DNA of 64,000 bases from NCBI RefSeq assembly GCF_958299795.1, contig NC_133204.1, positions 18,338,281 through 18,402,280 of the forward strand, given 5' to 3'. Positions 33,166 to 43,829 of the stretch are shown here, piece after piece; positions within the stretch are counted from its first letter, which is position 1, and each line of letters begins with the position of its first letter. Source of the stretch: Porites lutea (lineage: Eukaryota > Cnidaria > Anthozoa > Scleractinia > Poritidae). Position numbers and translations under genes: made by a program. Below the pieces are notes generated by a model, which searched no databases, was not told where the DNA came from, and was given only the letters and a program-made list of their open reading frames with translations.

Positions 33166-33998
33166 GGCTCAGTTCACACCATACCGGATACCTTTCGCAC
33201 CGCAACGAAAATCATACCGGATAGGGCTTCTGTTCTCACACAAAAGAACGGTTGTGGCGGAGCTAATTCTGTGAAGGCGCGAAGCTTCGCCGCGCCGATC
33301 TCGAAAGTGGAGCGTCACATATCGGATAAGTATTGTGCCATATATAGTTTGTGCGGTGTGCACACCTATTTCGGCCCGTCGCGGAAGTAAATAAGTAGGG
33401 GCGAGGCCTGAAACTCACTGAAACGGAAGTAAATATTCGAGAGTGAGGACTAGAATTTAGTGCACCAAATCCTTTCGGCCAACCGCACCGGTGCGATGTT
33501 CGATGTGTGAACGACTTGTGCCGCTCCGGGTCTTTTCTGTTCATACTGCACCGGGTAGCTCCTATAGCAGCGCCATCAGCGTCGGGGGGGGGGGGGGGGG
33601 GTGGGGGGGTACTGCCCGTCTGTTGTCTGTCTGTTGGTTTTGCTTGTCTGTAGGTAGACTTTAGTATGTTTGTTAGTGTCTCTCGCGTCTCTTAACTTTT
33701 CCTGGTGAGTTATCTTACCATGTAATTGTAATATCTCATTACCACGGCAATTTTGGCGTGCTTGTGCACCCATCCTGAGGCATGTTAAAGTGTAATTGTA
33801 TAGTTTGTTGTCGTACAGTTCTGTGGTCTGGCGTCCGTGTTAAGTGTGTTTAAAAAAAATTGGGCGACAGCGCATGCGCATTGTAATTCTGCTATGTACG
33901 CCTTAATGTACGCCCGCCTCGAAACAAAAACAAGACCATACCGGAAAGCATTTCGCGGCAACTTGAAACGTTACACGGTATAATGTGAACATAGAGTT
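33166..33998. mobile_element. Inverted-end DNA transposon, copy beta
   Basis: Duplicate of 28235-29052. It carries a G run at 33584-33608 that is shorter in the alpha copy. Confidence 0.6.
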
Positions 33999-34085
33999 CC
34001 TTCCACGCGGGAAAACTGTTTGAAGGTTTCATTTAAAATATACTGAGTAACTTTACACTATAAAATGTTGTAAAAAGGATGGTAT

Positions 34086-34157
34086 AGGTCCCACCGAGAT
34101 TTGAACTCGGATCGCTGGAGTCAGAGTCCAGAGTGCTAACCATTACACCATGGGACC
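34086..34157 (-). tRNA. tRNA-Gln(CTG)
   Basis: A 72-nt copy with anticodon CTG. The anticodon loop is CTCTGAC, so base 38 is C where the family has A; stems are paired. T run on the complement of 34072-34076. Probably functional. Confidence 0.9.
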
Positions 34158-34818
34158 ACCTATGATGCTTGTGGCGACGTTTCTGAAAAGTATTCTCTGT
34201 TTCTAATTAAATATGCTAAAATATGCTACAATGGTATTTGGACTACCGAACAAACCGTTTTTGTTGTTGCTGTTTTTTTCTGTCAGCTGCTATATGATTT
34301 TTATGCCCCTTGCAAATAAAACTTGCAGTTGCCCTGTAAGCTGCCAGATTTCAGCTACACCTAACAAGAGCTCTTTTGCAGATCGTTACCATAATAGCCC
34401 CTCTTAGTGTTTAGTAAAATTAAAATGTTGACGCTTATTTGGTATTCTGCCTCCGCTAATTCGATATCTTTAGCTTTTTATGGAAGTCAGCAATTAATGG
34501 CATATTTTTCTTCTTTTTGAATCTTGAAAACTAGCTTCAAGCCTTCTATAGTCAAGGGTGGATAAAGATTGGACTGAGGGGGCCGCAGACACCCTTTGTT
34601 TTGAAATTTTGTATTATTTTTATAGGAGAAAAGAAGTATCTATATAGTTGACAAGTGGGCAAGTCTCTCGGCCACCCCCTTTCTGATCATTGTTTTATTT
34701 CCGTTGCGTTTAAAAAAAGTTTTTGTGGAACGCCTTTGGATATATTTTTTCAATCTAGTTTACTTTGCCTAAACTAAGAACCAACAGTTTACTACATAAA
34801 AAATTTGTTTTACAGTGA

Positions 34819-34890
34819 AGGTCCCACCGAGATTTGAACTCGGATCGCTGGATTCAAAGTCCAGAGTGCTAACCATTACACCATGGGACC
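34819..34890 (-). tRNA. tRNA-Gln(TTG)
   Basis: A canonical 72-nt copy; T run on the complement of 34798-34803. Confidence 0.97.
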
Positions 34891-35466
34891 GTATATGGAA
34901 AAACCGACAGAATTACACATTTTCTCACGGTGAAGCCTTTATTAACGATCATATCCGTTCTTAAGAGAAGTGGAATAAAAAATGCATGACCGTAATTGCA
35001 AAAAATCACAAATATGTAGAATTAAGATGGCTTGAAAACTACTTCCAGTCTTTTCCAGCAGGGCTACATAGCAACGTTATAAACATTCAGTTATCATCCT
35101 AAACTTGAGCAAAAAGCACTGATCGAACTCAAAAACGAGCTCGAAATCGTTGGCTTCTATTATTATAGTATTGCACCGTTACAGCAACTTTTTCAATGGG
35201 ACTTTAACAAAATAGTAGAGTAGTAGAGGCTGAGCCCTACAAGCCAAAATCAGCTACACCAGAAAAGCACAGATACACAGCTTTGGTAACCACATGTAAT
35301 TCTCTGTCTAGTCACCAAAAAACCAAAATAACACGATTTAAGCTAGAATCTTTCATTAAGGAGCGAGTAAAAAAGAAAAAAACGACAGTTAAAGAAAGCC
35401 AAAACTGCACGTAATATACTATATGAAACTTTAAAAAGGGTTGGCTAACGAGAACACAAAAGTTAA

Positions 35467-35538
35467 TGCGTCGGCCGGGAATCGAACCCGGGTCAACTGC
35501 TTGGAAGGCAGCTATGCTCACCACTATACCACCGACGC
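35467..35538 (-). tRNA. tRNA-Gly(TCC)
   Basis: A canonical 72-nt copy; T run on the complement of 35458-35461. Confidence 0.97.
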
Positions 35539-36161
35539 TTCGGCTTGCTCTTCCTCCTCTTTGAGATGTTCTGCTGCCTTAAAATACCCTCGATGACCTT
35601 AGAAAAGGCACGGCTTATATAATTACCAACCGTTCTCAATTGACAAATAGGTGTCAGTACGTACAGGTGTCCTTAATAGAAAGTTCGCCTGTATCTTGAT
35701 TAAAGGCGTTTGTCTTGTTAGGTGTGTCCGGATTGAATAATATTTTACGTCCTGTCGTACAAATGCAGGGTCCTGATTGTCTAAGATTTCTTCACGTGAC
35801 TAAATCTATACGAAATGTCGTGTGGAAAGCGACAAGCAGGAATCGTTCGTCATTTATTATTATTTTTAAAATGCTGTAACTGACTAACAATCAGAACCAC
35901 TAGGTGAGTTATGGTGGGATGCAGGTGGGTTCACCCAACCCCTTTCCTTAACAGGTAGCAGGTGAATTTTGTCAAAGGAGTAATCTTATGGCAATTAAAT
36001 CAAATCGTTGCCTTAAAGGGCTGGTAAAGGCAACTGTTCAAAATTACCGTTTTAAGTGATTTACAAGTAGAATTTAGTTAGATAAAAGCCAACAAAAATG
36101 AAAGCAATGCGTCGCTTACAATCCAGTGAGAACTGTACAACAACATAAATAAAATAATAAA

Positions 36162-36212
36162 TTCTCACCGAGATTTGAACTCGGATCGCAGAGTGCTAAC
36201 TAATATATTGTT
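36162..36212 (-). pseudogene. tRNA-Gln relic lacking the anticodon arm (3)
   Basis: CACCGAGATTTGAACTCGGA is followed by TCGCAGAGTGCTAACTAATA: a perfect T arm joined directly to the D arm side. The missing part is the 14 nt that form most of the anticodon stem-loop. It is the cleanest of the three relics. Confidence 0.75.
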
Positions 36213-36381
36213 ATCACTCACGCTGGTATTTCTACTGTTCCCCCCCAAAGAAGTGCTGCTACTGCTACTCATCACTGTCAAAGATGACTTTCTTGAAATG
36301 AAGAAAAGTGTTCTCCATTACTGACGGATAATACAGGATTTGAAATACTACAAAGATTTTTTGGACAGACAGAAAAACATT

Positions 36382-36619
36382 GGGTCGATTATTTAAACGA
36401 AGTCTAACTTAAGCCGCGGTTTAACAATTCTTTGGACCTCAAGATCTCTTCCTTAGTGCGTCATTCTAAGAAGAAAATACTATTCTTGGCTAATCTATAT
36501 GCTTTCACAAAACTATTCACAACAAACTGGTGTTTAGATAAAACCGTTGGGCAAATAGAGAATGGCTTAGAACGCGGTTTTGTTAAACACTGGCTAAACT
36601 ACGTTTAAATAACTGGCCC
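36382..36619. mobile_element. MITE with GGGCCAGTTATTTAAACG ends
   Basis: The left end is GGGTCGATTATTTAAACGAA; the right end inverted is GGGCCAGTTATTTAAACGTA. Copy alpha of the segmental duplication (about 31410) has the empty site, so the insertion came after the duplication. Confidence 0.75.
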
Positions 36620-37228
36620 ATGATTTTTATTGTTTTATATTGTTTGCACTATTCGCAAGGTTTGCCATTTAAACGACCGGACTTCCGAATTCTATAGTAC
36701 TCCCTTCGCTCCTTTCCTATTAAAGCGTTTGAGTTTTTTATCGAAATTTTAAGGAACTCTGTTCGACGATGTGTTAATTTTAAAATGTAGTTTATCTTAC
36801 CTAGAATATAATATGATATGATATGATATGATATGATGACCGCGTATGGTGCTTCTAGTGTAGTCCGACTTTCTTGAAATAAATAAAAGTGTTTTCTGTT
36901 ACTGATGGGCAAAATGCCATTTAACTGATGCACTAAAAAAGAAATTTGCACTAAAGGACAATCTTTGCTTTCATTTCAGTTGTTGTGTGATCTAAATGCT
37001 TTTTGCAGAAGTCGCATTGATCGCATGATGTTGCCCTGCAAACGGCCGGATTTCAGCTACAGCTAGCCGCGACGACTTTTGTCCCTCTTAGTACTTAGTG
37101 AAATGCAGCCTTTGACGCTCAGCTGCCTAAGCTAATTATGTAACAAGCTTTTTTTTCAAAGTCAGGTTTTCGTTCACTTTGCGTAAAATGCAAAATAACA
37201 GCTCAATGTTTACAAAAAAAAATGTTGT

Positions 37229-37300
37229 AGGTCCCACCGAGATTTGAACTCGGATCGCTGGATTCAGAGTCCAGAATGCTAACCATTACACCATGGGACC
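37229..37300 (-). tRNA. tRNA-Gln(CTG)
   Basis: A 72-nt copy, anticodon CTG, with one D-stem change that makes a G10-T25 wobble. T run on the complement of 37214-37222. Probably functional. Confidence 0.93.
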
Positions 37301-37766
37301 TTTCGTGTGGCAAATAAGCACATCGATAAAGCAACGTCCCAAATTCGAACATTTTAAAAGCACTACCACCTTTCCTACCAAAATGACGCTAGCTCAAGCG
37401 CGCTCACTCAACTACTTAGCATTGAGAAACTCTGACTCATTCTCGTGTTCGTCCTCGTCCTGAGAACAGGGAACATTACACAGCATTGCAATAATTTCAT
37501 TTCCATAGTTAAGACTTATCGCTTTTGAAGTAGAATACATCTGTACTATTGAACTGCTGTTCCCGTTTGAAAGGGTTCAACCGATGTTACTGGACTATTA
37601 CATACTCCGTTTTTTGTTCACATTCAAGTGGCGTTCTCAATCAAAGGAAGATAGGATAGGGAGTGGTTCGTTTCTGATACATTTCAAGTCAAACAATACG
37701 TCCAAGGTAAAAAAAAAAACTAAGAACAGAACAGAACATCTCATAGAGAAGGAGGAGTAAGTAGAA

Positions 37767-37838
37767 ACGTCGGTGGTATAGTGGTGAGCATAGCTGCCTT
37801 CCAAGCAGTTGACAAAGGTTCGATTCCCGACCGACACA
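37767..37838 (+). pseudogene. Inverted tRNA-Gly(TCC) pseudogene
   Basis: The only plus-strand tRNA-like copy. Anticodon arm and D arm are intact, but acceptor pairs 1-72 (A/C) and 2-71 (C/A) are broken and the T stem reads AAAGG against CCCGA. Flanks (about 37730-37995) are the reverse complement of 35300-35545, so it arose by an inverted duplication of a Gly segment. Confidence 0.85.
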
Positions 37839-37995
37839 TTAACTTTTGAGTTCTCGTTAGCCAACCCTTTTTAAAATTTCATATAATATATTACGTGCAG
37901 TTTTGGCTTTCTTTAACTGTCGTTTTTTTCCTTTTTACTCGCTCCTTAATGAAAGATTCTAGCGTAAATCGTGTTATTTTAGTTTTTTGGAGGGC

Positions 37996-38737
37996 GCAAA
38001 TAAGGTGCCGTATGGGAAGTGTGGAAGTGCCGAACTAGAATTATCATTAATCATTCTTTAATAGTACCTGCTCATGAGAGCTGGATTTTTCCTCATTAAC
38101 TGAAAATTGTCGAATAACTGATGCCTCAATTTTCGTCTCGCTGTGGTGACTGAAGAGATCACAAAAATCAGCAAAAAGGCAAGTATATTCAAAAGTAATA
38201 CTTTTGCCTCGTACAGAATATTCTTGGTTGACATAACTATCATTAGATTTGAAAAAGTGCAGTTGCATGAATTGCCCGTGAGCACAAAAGCTGGTCAAAA
38301 CAATATTGTGCGCCTCATTAGCATATAAGAAACGGGTTATACAAATTCACTCTAATTAACCTGAGGAAAGTTTAGATCGGATGAACTCCAGTTAGACTAA
38401 ACAAGACTGGCCATTAATCTTACCTTAACGGGTTTCAGGGATTTAATTAAAGGAGTATTCCTACTATGACAATTGAGCCTTAACATTTCTTAAAGGGTTG
38501 AGAAAGGCAACAGTTAAAAAAAATTATTTTGGTGATCAAAAAGTGGAATTAAAAATTAAAAGATAAAACCTAAGCAAACGAAGAAGCAATAAAATATCAC
38601 TGAGAAAGAAATGTTTCTTTAAAAGGAAGTTCAAGTTGATATAGAAACAAAAAGTATAAGTTACAGACGATACCACTGTTGATAGAATTCTTTACGGGAG
38701 ACGGAAAAAAGGGCTACAACAACATAAAAAATTTCAT
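37996..38737. other. Intergenic, nothing recognised
   Basis: AT-rich sequence with short chance frames on both strands (for example 38047-38298). A block near 38440-38520 is distantly like the flank seen at 32650-32760. No gene is supported. Confidence 0.3.
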
Positions 38738-38809
38738 AGGTCCCACCGAGATTTGAACTCGGATCGCTGGATTCAAAGTCCAGAGTGCTAACCATTACAC
38801 CATGGGACC
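38738..38809 (-). tRNA. tRNA-Gln(TTG)
   Basis: A canonical 72-nt copy; T run on the complement of 38725-38730. Confidence 0.97.
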
Positions 38810-39038
38810 GCGCGCACTGCTACTGACGGCTTTTTGGAATCAAGAAAAGTAGTTCCCACGAAGATCAAAATGCTACTAAGACCTTTGAAGTAAAAGAAAA
38901 CCATTTTTTTTAGTTTAAAGAACTTGGCTCCAACAATTTTCCTGTAGTTAGTGGTACAGCCACATCTGCATTAGTAACCAGAAGTTTATAGACTCGACTC
39001 CTTTTGGGTGTACTTCAAGGTTTTGCTTGTCCCTCCAG

Positions 39039-39152
39039 AATTTTACAAAAGCGACAGAAATTGAAAACAATGCTTATGCAAAAGTTTGGAGGGACAACAA
39101 AGAGTATTATGGTATCTTTGAAAAAGGCCTACGCAGCAACTCCCAACAATGA
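39039..39152 (+). other. Possible orphan terminal exon
   Basis: A pyrimidine-rich acceptor (TTGCTTGTCCCTCCAG) is followed by 37 codons that look protein-like (NFTKATEIENNAYAKVWRDN, then KEYYGIFEKGLRSNSQQ) and a TGA at 39150. No partner exon was found nearby. It lies just before a solitary transposon end (39259-39287), so it may be captured or relic coding DNA. Chance cannot be excluded. Confidence 0.25.
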
Positions 39153-39927
39153 GTCATTTCACATCCTCTTACATGAAGGGGTGGATATAGGAATGTACGG
39201 ACGATTTTGTCAAAACAAAAATTTCTTGGATGCAAAGATAACCAATTGTTTTTACTCATGGTGCTCCGCTGCGCGTGAGCTCTGCTAAGAAAGCCATTTA
39301 AATTAAAATTGAAAAGAGTGAAAACCATCGGTGTTTTCCTGGTTATAGCTTCTATTCTGCTTGTCCTAAATCGATCGTGAGTAAAATATTACAGACCAGT
39401 TTGAAGAAAAAAGGGTCCTTAAAAGCCCATGTACACGCGCAAAAATAATTGGCATGGCACCCCAAATTTTGGGTACCGTGTAATTGACCCACCACACTCA
39501 ATTAAAAACGTACCTTTCCTAAACGTCAGCGTGAGTATCACTCTTGCTAGAGTTTATTCCCTTAATTCTGAATCTGGAATATGGAGGAATGGGTAGGGCT
39601 TTTTGAAGAAACCCTGAACCGGATCCTTAATATATGAATTCAAGATAGTATTTTTTTGCGTGCAAACCTAGAAGCTGGGGACATTTGCGATGGCAGGGGG
39701 GGCAATGAGAGGCGTCTGTATTCGCACTCTAGCTACAAAGATAAGCAAAGTAAGTGAACGATCACAGGCGAACAATGACGCACCCCCCGGTGTACAAAGT
39801 CTTTACACAACACGGTGACAAACTGGTCGTTGCGATATGTTTTGGTACGAAAGGGCAGTGAGTAGCTGTTAGCTTCTTGGGGACGAAATTATAATTGATC
39901 AGTAAAGCTTCAGATTGGGATTAGTGT

Positions 39928-40030
39928 TGTGGTTTAATTTTACCCTTGGTTTAAATTTTATTTTCCTTTGTTTCAAACTACCCAAAAACAAAGAAAATAA
40001 AATTTAAACCAAGGATAAAATTATACCGCA
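39928..40030. repeat. Foldback hairpin, about 2 x 47 bp
   Basis: GGTTTAATTTTACCCTTGGT on the left pairs with ACCAAGGATAAAATTATACC on the right, continuing through TTTAAATTTTATTTTC to a loop near CAAACTACCC. It has the form of a small foldback MITE. Confidence 0.8.
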
Positions 40031-40273
40031 ACATTAGCATTTCAAAAATGCAGTGAACAGAAATTTCGATATACAACGCTATTTATTGTTCAGACCCTGC
40101 CGTTTGACCAAACAAACCTTTCATCCGCCCATGGTCAAATAGAGTCGTCTTATAAGTCATGGAACGGCTAAAAAAAATGATGCTTTGCTTGATTTTTCAT
40201 CCGTATTCGTGTATTTATGAGACGAGGGAAAACGGCGTTGAACGTAACAACAAAAAAAATAAAAAAATTTTGT

Positions 40274-40345
40274 AGGTCCCACCGAGATTTGAACCCGGAT
40301 CGCTGTATTCAGAGTCCAGAGTGCTAACCATTACACCATGGGACC
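40274..40345 (-). pseudogene. tRNA-Gln(CTG)-like with anticodon-stem mismatch
   Basis: The anticodon stem CTGGA faces TACAG, giving one G/A mismatch; the T stem has a G-T wobble. A and B boxes are intact and T runs follow. It could still be expressed, but is likely degenerate. Confidence 0.6.
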
Positions 40346-40551
40346 ATACAAACGGGTATGAAAACCATTTCGATTAAAAACCACCAGGTGTTTCCCTGAC
40401 TATAGCCTGCACTCTCTCTTTCCTGATGCGCTGGTTCGCTATGAACAGATTCCGGGATTTATATAACTGATCGTTATAGTGAAATATCACAGACCAGAAT
40501 GACAAAAAAAAAATGAAAAATCAGTGGCCAGGTTTTAAAACAGGGCAATGT

Positions 40552-40949
40552 CAGGGGCACCCGACGAGAATACAGTTCAAAACCACTTAAACATAGCATT
40601 GTTAAACGTATTTTAGTATTAAAACGGTAGATATAGGCATATTTTTATCCCCTAAAAATTTTTCATCTGTTCGGATTTCCTAGCTGAAGGTCTAGTGATT
40701 CGAAAATTACAGAGATCAAAACTTACCTATTCGAAAATTTCAGCCAGAAAAAAGGCTACCGAAAATTGTAGGTGACCTTTTTAGGGTAAGAATCCGTTAA
40801 AAATGGGCAATTATACCATTTTTTAGATGTTCGAAAATCCTAGGAGAGGTAGACAAGCAAGAAATTTTGGAAAAAATGTTTCGAAAATTTTAGATCTCAA
40901 ATCGTCTTCCGGACAGATATTTTCCGAAAATTGTCGTTAGGTGCCCCTG
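40552..40949. mobile_element. MITE with CAGGGGCACC ends
   Basis: CAGGGGCACCCGACGAGAAT at the left and, inverted, CAGGGGCACCTAACGACAAT at the right. CAATGT flanks both ends (40546-40551 and 40950-40955). Length 398 bp, without coding capacity; the word TCGAAAAT(T/C) repeats inside. Confidence 0.8.
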
Positions 40950-41256
40950 CAATGTTGACTCAAAGATAGATAGATTTTAAATTCAGTACCTTTTAAATCA
41001 AATTTTAATAGCAAACTGCTCCTTACGGACAGGAGAGTGGTAGAAAAAAATAAAGAAAGAAAACTAAACTAAAATGGTGAATTATCTTTACTCTTGAAGA
41101 TTTTTCTTATCCAGGTTTACTAAAGATCCGGCTGACCGTCACGTTGTTTTGTCGTTCGGTTTCAGGGCTGTTCGGTTTCGTATTCTCCTTCGCTAGTGTT
41201 TATGACGATATTACCTTGACAGGACGCGAGCAAAAAGTAAAGAAAATAAATTTCAA

Positions 41257-41327
41257 TGCGTCGGCCGGAAATCGACCCCGGGTCAACCGCCTGGAAGGCA
41301 GCCTGCTAACCAATATACCACCGACGC
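41257..41327 (-). pseudogene. tRNA-Gly(TCC) pseudogene
   Basis: A 71-nt relative: the acceptor is intact, but one base is missing in the D-arm region, the T loop is GTCGATT in place of TTCGATT (B box damaged), and the anticodon stem has several changes. It is the last tRNA-like sequence of the array. Confidence 0.75.
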
Positions 41328-41339
41328 CTCGGTTACGGC

Positions 41340-42072
41340 AATCTCCACGCCTAAAAAAGACTTTGTTTTGATCCGCCATCGGAAAGGAACAAGGAAAGGA
41401 ACAACAGGTAGGATGAAGTAATAGACCACTTTAGCTTGTATGTTTTGCTTTCCCAATACTCTAATACTCTGATAATACTCTAGGGAACTGTTTCTTCCAA
41501 ATTTCGACTTATTCCGTGGGACCTCTATTGTTGGTTTTCACATGACGTCACTAAAATTCAAACTAAAAAACTATCGATCCTACCGAGATTTTACTTTCAC
41601 GATGCATTAGAGCAGCTGAAAACTAATTTTCATACAAATTTTCGCTTCAAAAGGGTTCTTGGTTTTGTGATAGAGTACGCTTGAATTTCTAAGCTTTTGC
41701 GTGAGGCGGCATTTACATGACGGCCAAGAGAGCTGTCATGTAGGTTAAAAAAATGACCTATTTCAGGAAATTTTGCTATCTAAACAGTTCGTATATTAGA
41801 AAAAGTATTACTTTAATGTTTATGACTCTCTCATAGAATAAATTCACGCTTTTGTTGTAAAACTCGGTAACAGATGATTCTGTTGGTTTCTGTCCGCCAT
41901 GTTGGAGCTCATCTAGGTGGGCACCAGCATGGCGTCTCCATACAAATCTCTATAAGTTTGGGTAAAACGTTTCTTCGATCGGATATCTCGTATACGAAAT
42001 ATTCCTATGACCTGAATCTTGGCGAGGGTCTTTGTATATGTACCTCCGTTCATTTCCCAGATTCTGGACTTT
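41340..42072. other. Intergenic, nothing recognised
   Basis: Unique-looking AT-rich sequence. Short frames such as 41874-42077 lack protein character. No repeat ends were identified. Confidence 0.3.
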
Positions 42073-42735
42073 ATTGAAGAGGGTCTCAAAGGGGTTAACT
42101 GATAGGCGTGAAACGGCCAAAAATTTAGTCGATAGCCGTAAAAATTAAAAAATTTTAACCGTTAGCCGTAAATAGGGTAAAAAAGAGTTAACTGTTATAA
42201 GAAATTGTTCCCGAGATTTGTTAATTTTAAGAAATGTGCTAAACTCACTTATTTTTTTCCGGCTACTGCCGGACTCCGTACGCTTGTCAGGCGAAGTGCC
42301 TTTGAGGTGTTGACCAATACTAGGTTCCATTTCCGCCGCTCTCTCGGGGAACTCTTTTCTTCCATAGCAAAATTAAAGTGTGGCTTCTTGCTGGGGAGTA
42401 ATATTTGCGATTTTCAGGGGGTCGTACCCTCGAAACACCAGTGAAACAACACGCAGAGATGTCAGTGTTTGTAAAATATGTAGCCGATAAACAACAATTC
42501 CCTGTTTTTCTCTGACGCTATGGTAGACATTGCCATGCCTAGTCCCTGTACGGCGCCTTCAATTCCCACGCAATCTCGGTCAAGACATTTCGGTGGCGAA
42601 CTCGCTCGGACCACGTGACCCGAAAAGCATTAGCCGCGCGGAATAATGAGGCCTACGGACAAGGTAAAGGCGGACAGTCGTTCCGTACAGTCCTTCGCTA
42701 TCATTATAAACACTGGACACAGGAACTTCGTTATT

Positions 42736-43050
42736 GGCCGTTTTCACAAAAGAGCTAGAAATGGATTATCCGTCTGGGACTAGCCTGCGCACAGTCGCCT
42801 TCTCCCCCACAGACACCCCTTCTCCGATTTTTTTTGTGAGGGGAGGGGGCAGCTGTACATATAGGCTATCTGAAACGGATAATCCATCTTCAAACTGTCC
42901 GTCAACATTGATGGATAACGTCAGGCGGATTGTTCATTCAAAATTAAAACTATCCCATTTTCAGATTAAGACGTATTACCTATCGGACGCGAATCATCAA
43001 ACTGATAACCCGTCTCTCAAGAATAATCCGTCTCTAGTGTGAAAACGGCC
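42736..43050. mobile_element. Nested MITE with GGCCGTTTTCACA ends
   Basis: GGCCGTTTTCACAAAAGAG at the left and, inverted, GGCCGTTTTCACACTAGAGA at the right; ATT on both flanks. Inner words GATTATCCGTCT repeat in both orientations. Confidence 0.75.
42781..42868. mobile_element. TAGCCTGC foldback, member 1 (nested)
   Basis: TAGCCTGCGCACAG at the left and CTGTACATATAGGCTA at the right. Flanks TCTGGGAC and TCTGAAAC are an 8-bp target duplication with two differences. Confidence 0.6.
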
Positions 43051-43559
43051 ATTTCTGTCATAATGAATGTCGCGCCCCGGCCTTGAGTTGGGCGTTCGCG
43101 TGTCTGCTTTTGAATTTTCACATATTAAAGTATATTTTTAAATTGACTATTGACATTTCTATGGGTAAAATAATGTTAGAAGTGGAATACGTTATAAAAA
43201 GTATGATCTATCAAATGTTAAAATTTTTCAAACGAACAGCTCACTTTATCCCGAGATGATCCAAGGACCTTTATTTTGCTAAAAAACAAAAAAAATTCAG
43301 GTTATTTAATATTTAACTCTTAGAAACAAAAGAAATTAATTTTTAACTTTTTTGTTAACCGTAACAGAAAAAAATTAACCGATAGGCGTAAAAGAGCCAA
43401 AATTTTAGCCGATAACCGTAAAAGCCACCACCCCATTGAGACCCTCATTGAACGGTTTTGATTTTTTTAAATCTATTTGAATGGCGTGACACTGAAAACC
43501 AGCAATTGGGAAAACAAAACATACAAGCTTAAGCGGCGTATTCTCCATACGGTTCTCAA

Positions 43560-43694
43560 GGAGCGCTCCAGACCAAATTCCGGACAGATTTTACTTCATC
43601 AGTATGGAATTCTGTCGCTGAGGCGCAGACGTCCCTCCTGGCTAAACGCCCGTAGCGGCGAGGAGCGAGAAGAGGGGGCTGTTCTCGCAGGCTA
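43560..43694. mobile_element. TAGCCTGC family, member 2 (one-sided)
   Basis: The right end CTGTTCTCGCAGGCTA matches the family, while the left end begins GGAGCGCTCC instead. A perfect 9-bp direct repeat GGTTCTCAA flanks it (43551-43559, 43695-43703). The 9-bp TSD points to a Mutator-like mechanism. Confidence 0.7.
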
Positions 43695-43829
43695 GGTTCT
43701 CAAACGTGCCACTCAGGAAAAAAGATATCCAAGAACATACCCCTGAATCTAAGTTCCTTCTTCCCCCAGTCAGTTTTTTATCCATCAAAATTCTCTACGC
43801 TAAATTTACAAAACTAACAAAAGTAAGTT

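Larger units (their letters stand above)
32081..36838. repeat. Tandem segmental duplication, copy beta
   Basis: The second copy of 27221-31742. It ends in a short TGATA tract (36807-36838). It differs from alpha by a MITE insertion (36382-36619) and a much shorter microsatellite. Confidence 0.85.
42079..43446. mobile_element. DNA transposon with GAGGGTCTCAA ends
   Basis: The ends are GAGGGTCTCAAAGGGGT and, inverted, GAGGGTCTCAATGGGGT, flanked by ATTGAA (42073-42078 and 43447-43452). Subterminal words such as GATAGGCGT and GATAACCGTAAAA recur inverted at both sides. No transposase is seen. It hosts a MITE (42736-43050), which hosts a foldback (42781-42868). Confidence 0.8.

Noticed and set aside
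37767-37838. Plus-strand tRNA-Gly as a functional gene
   Set aside because: Two broken acceptor pairs and an unpaired T stem make a working tRNA very unlikely.
2100-41327. CRISPR-like array
   Set aside because: The regularly recurring ~70-bp repeats are tRNA genes with kilobase spacing in a eukaryotic genome.
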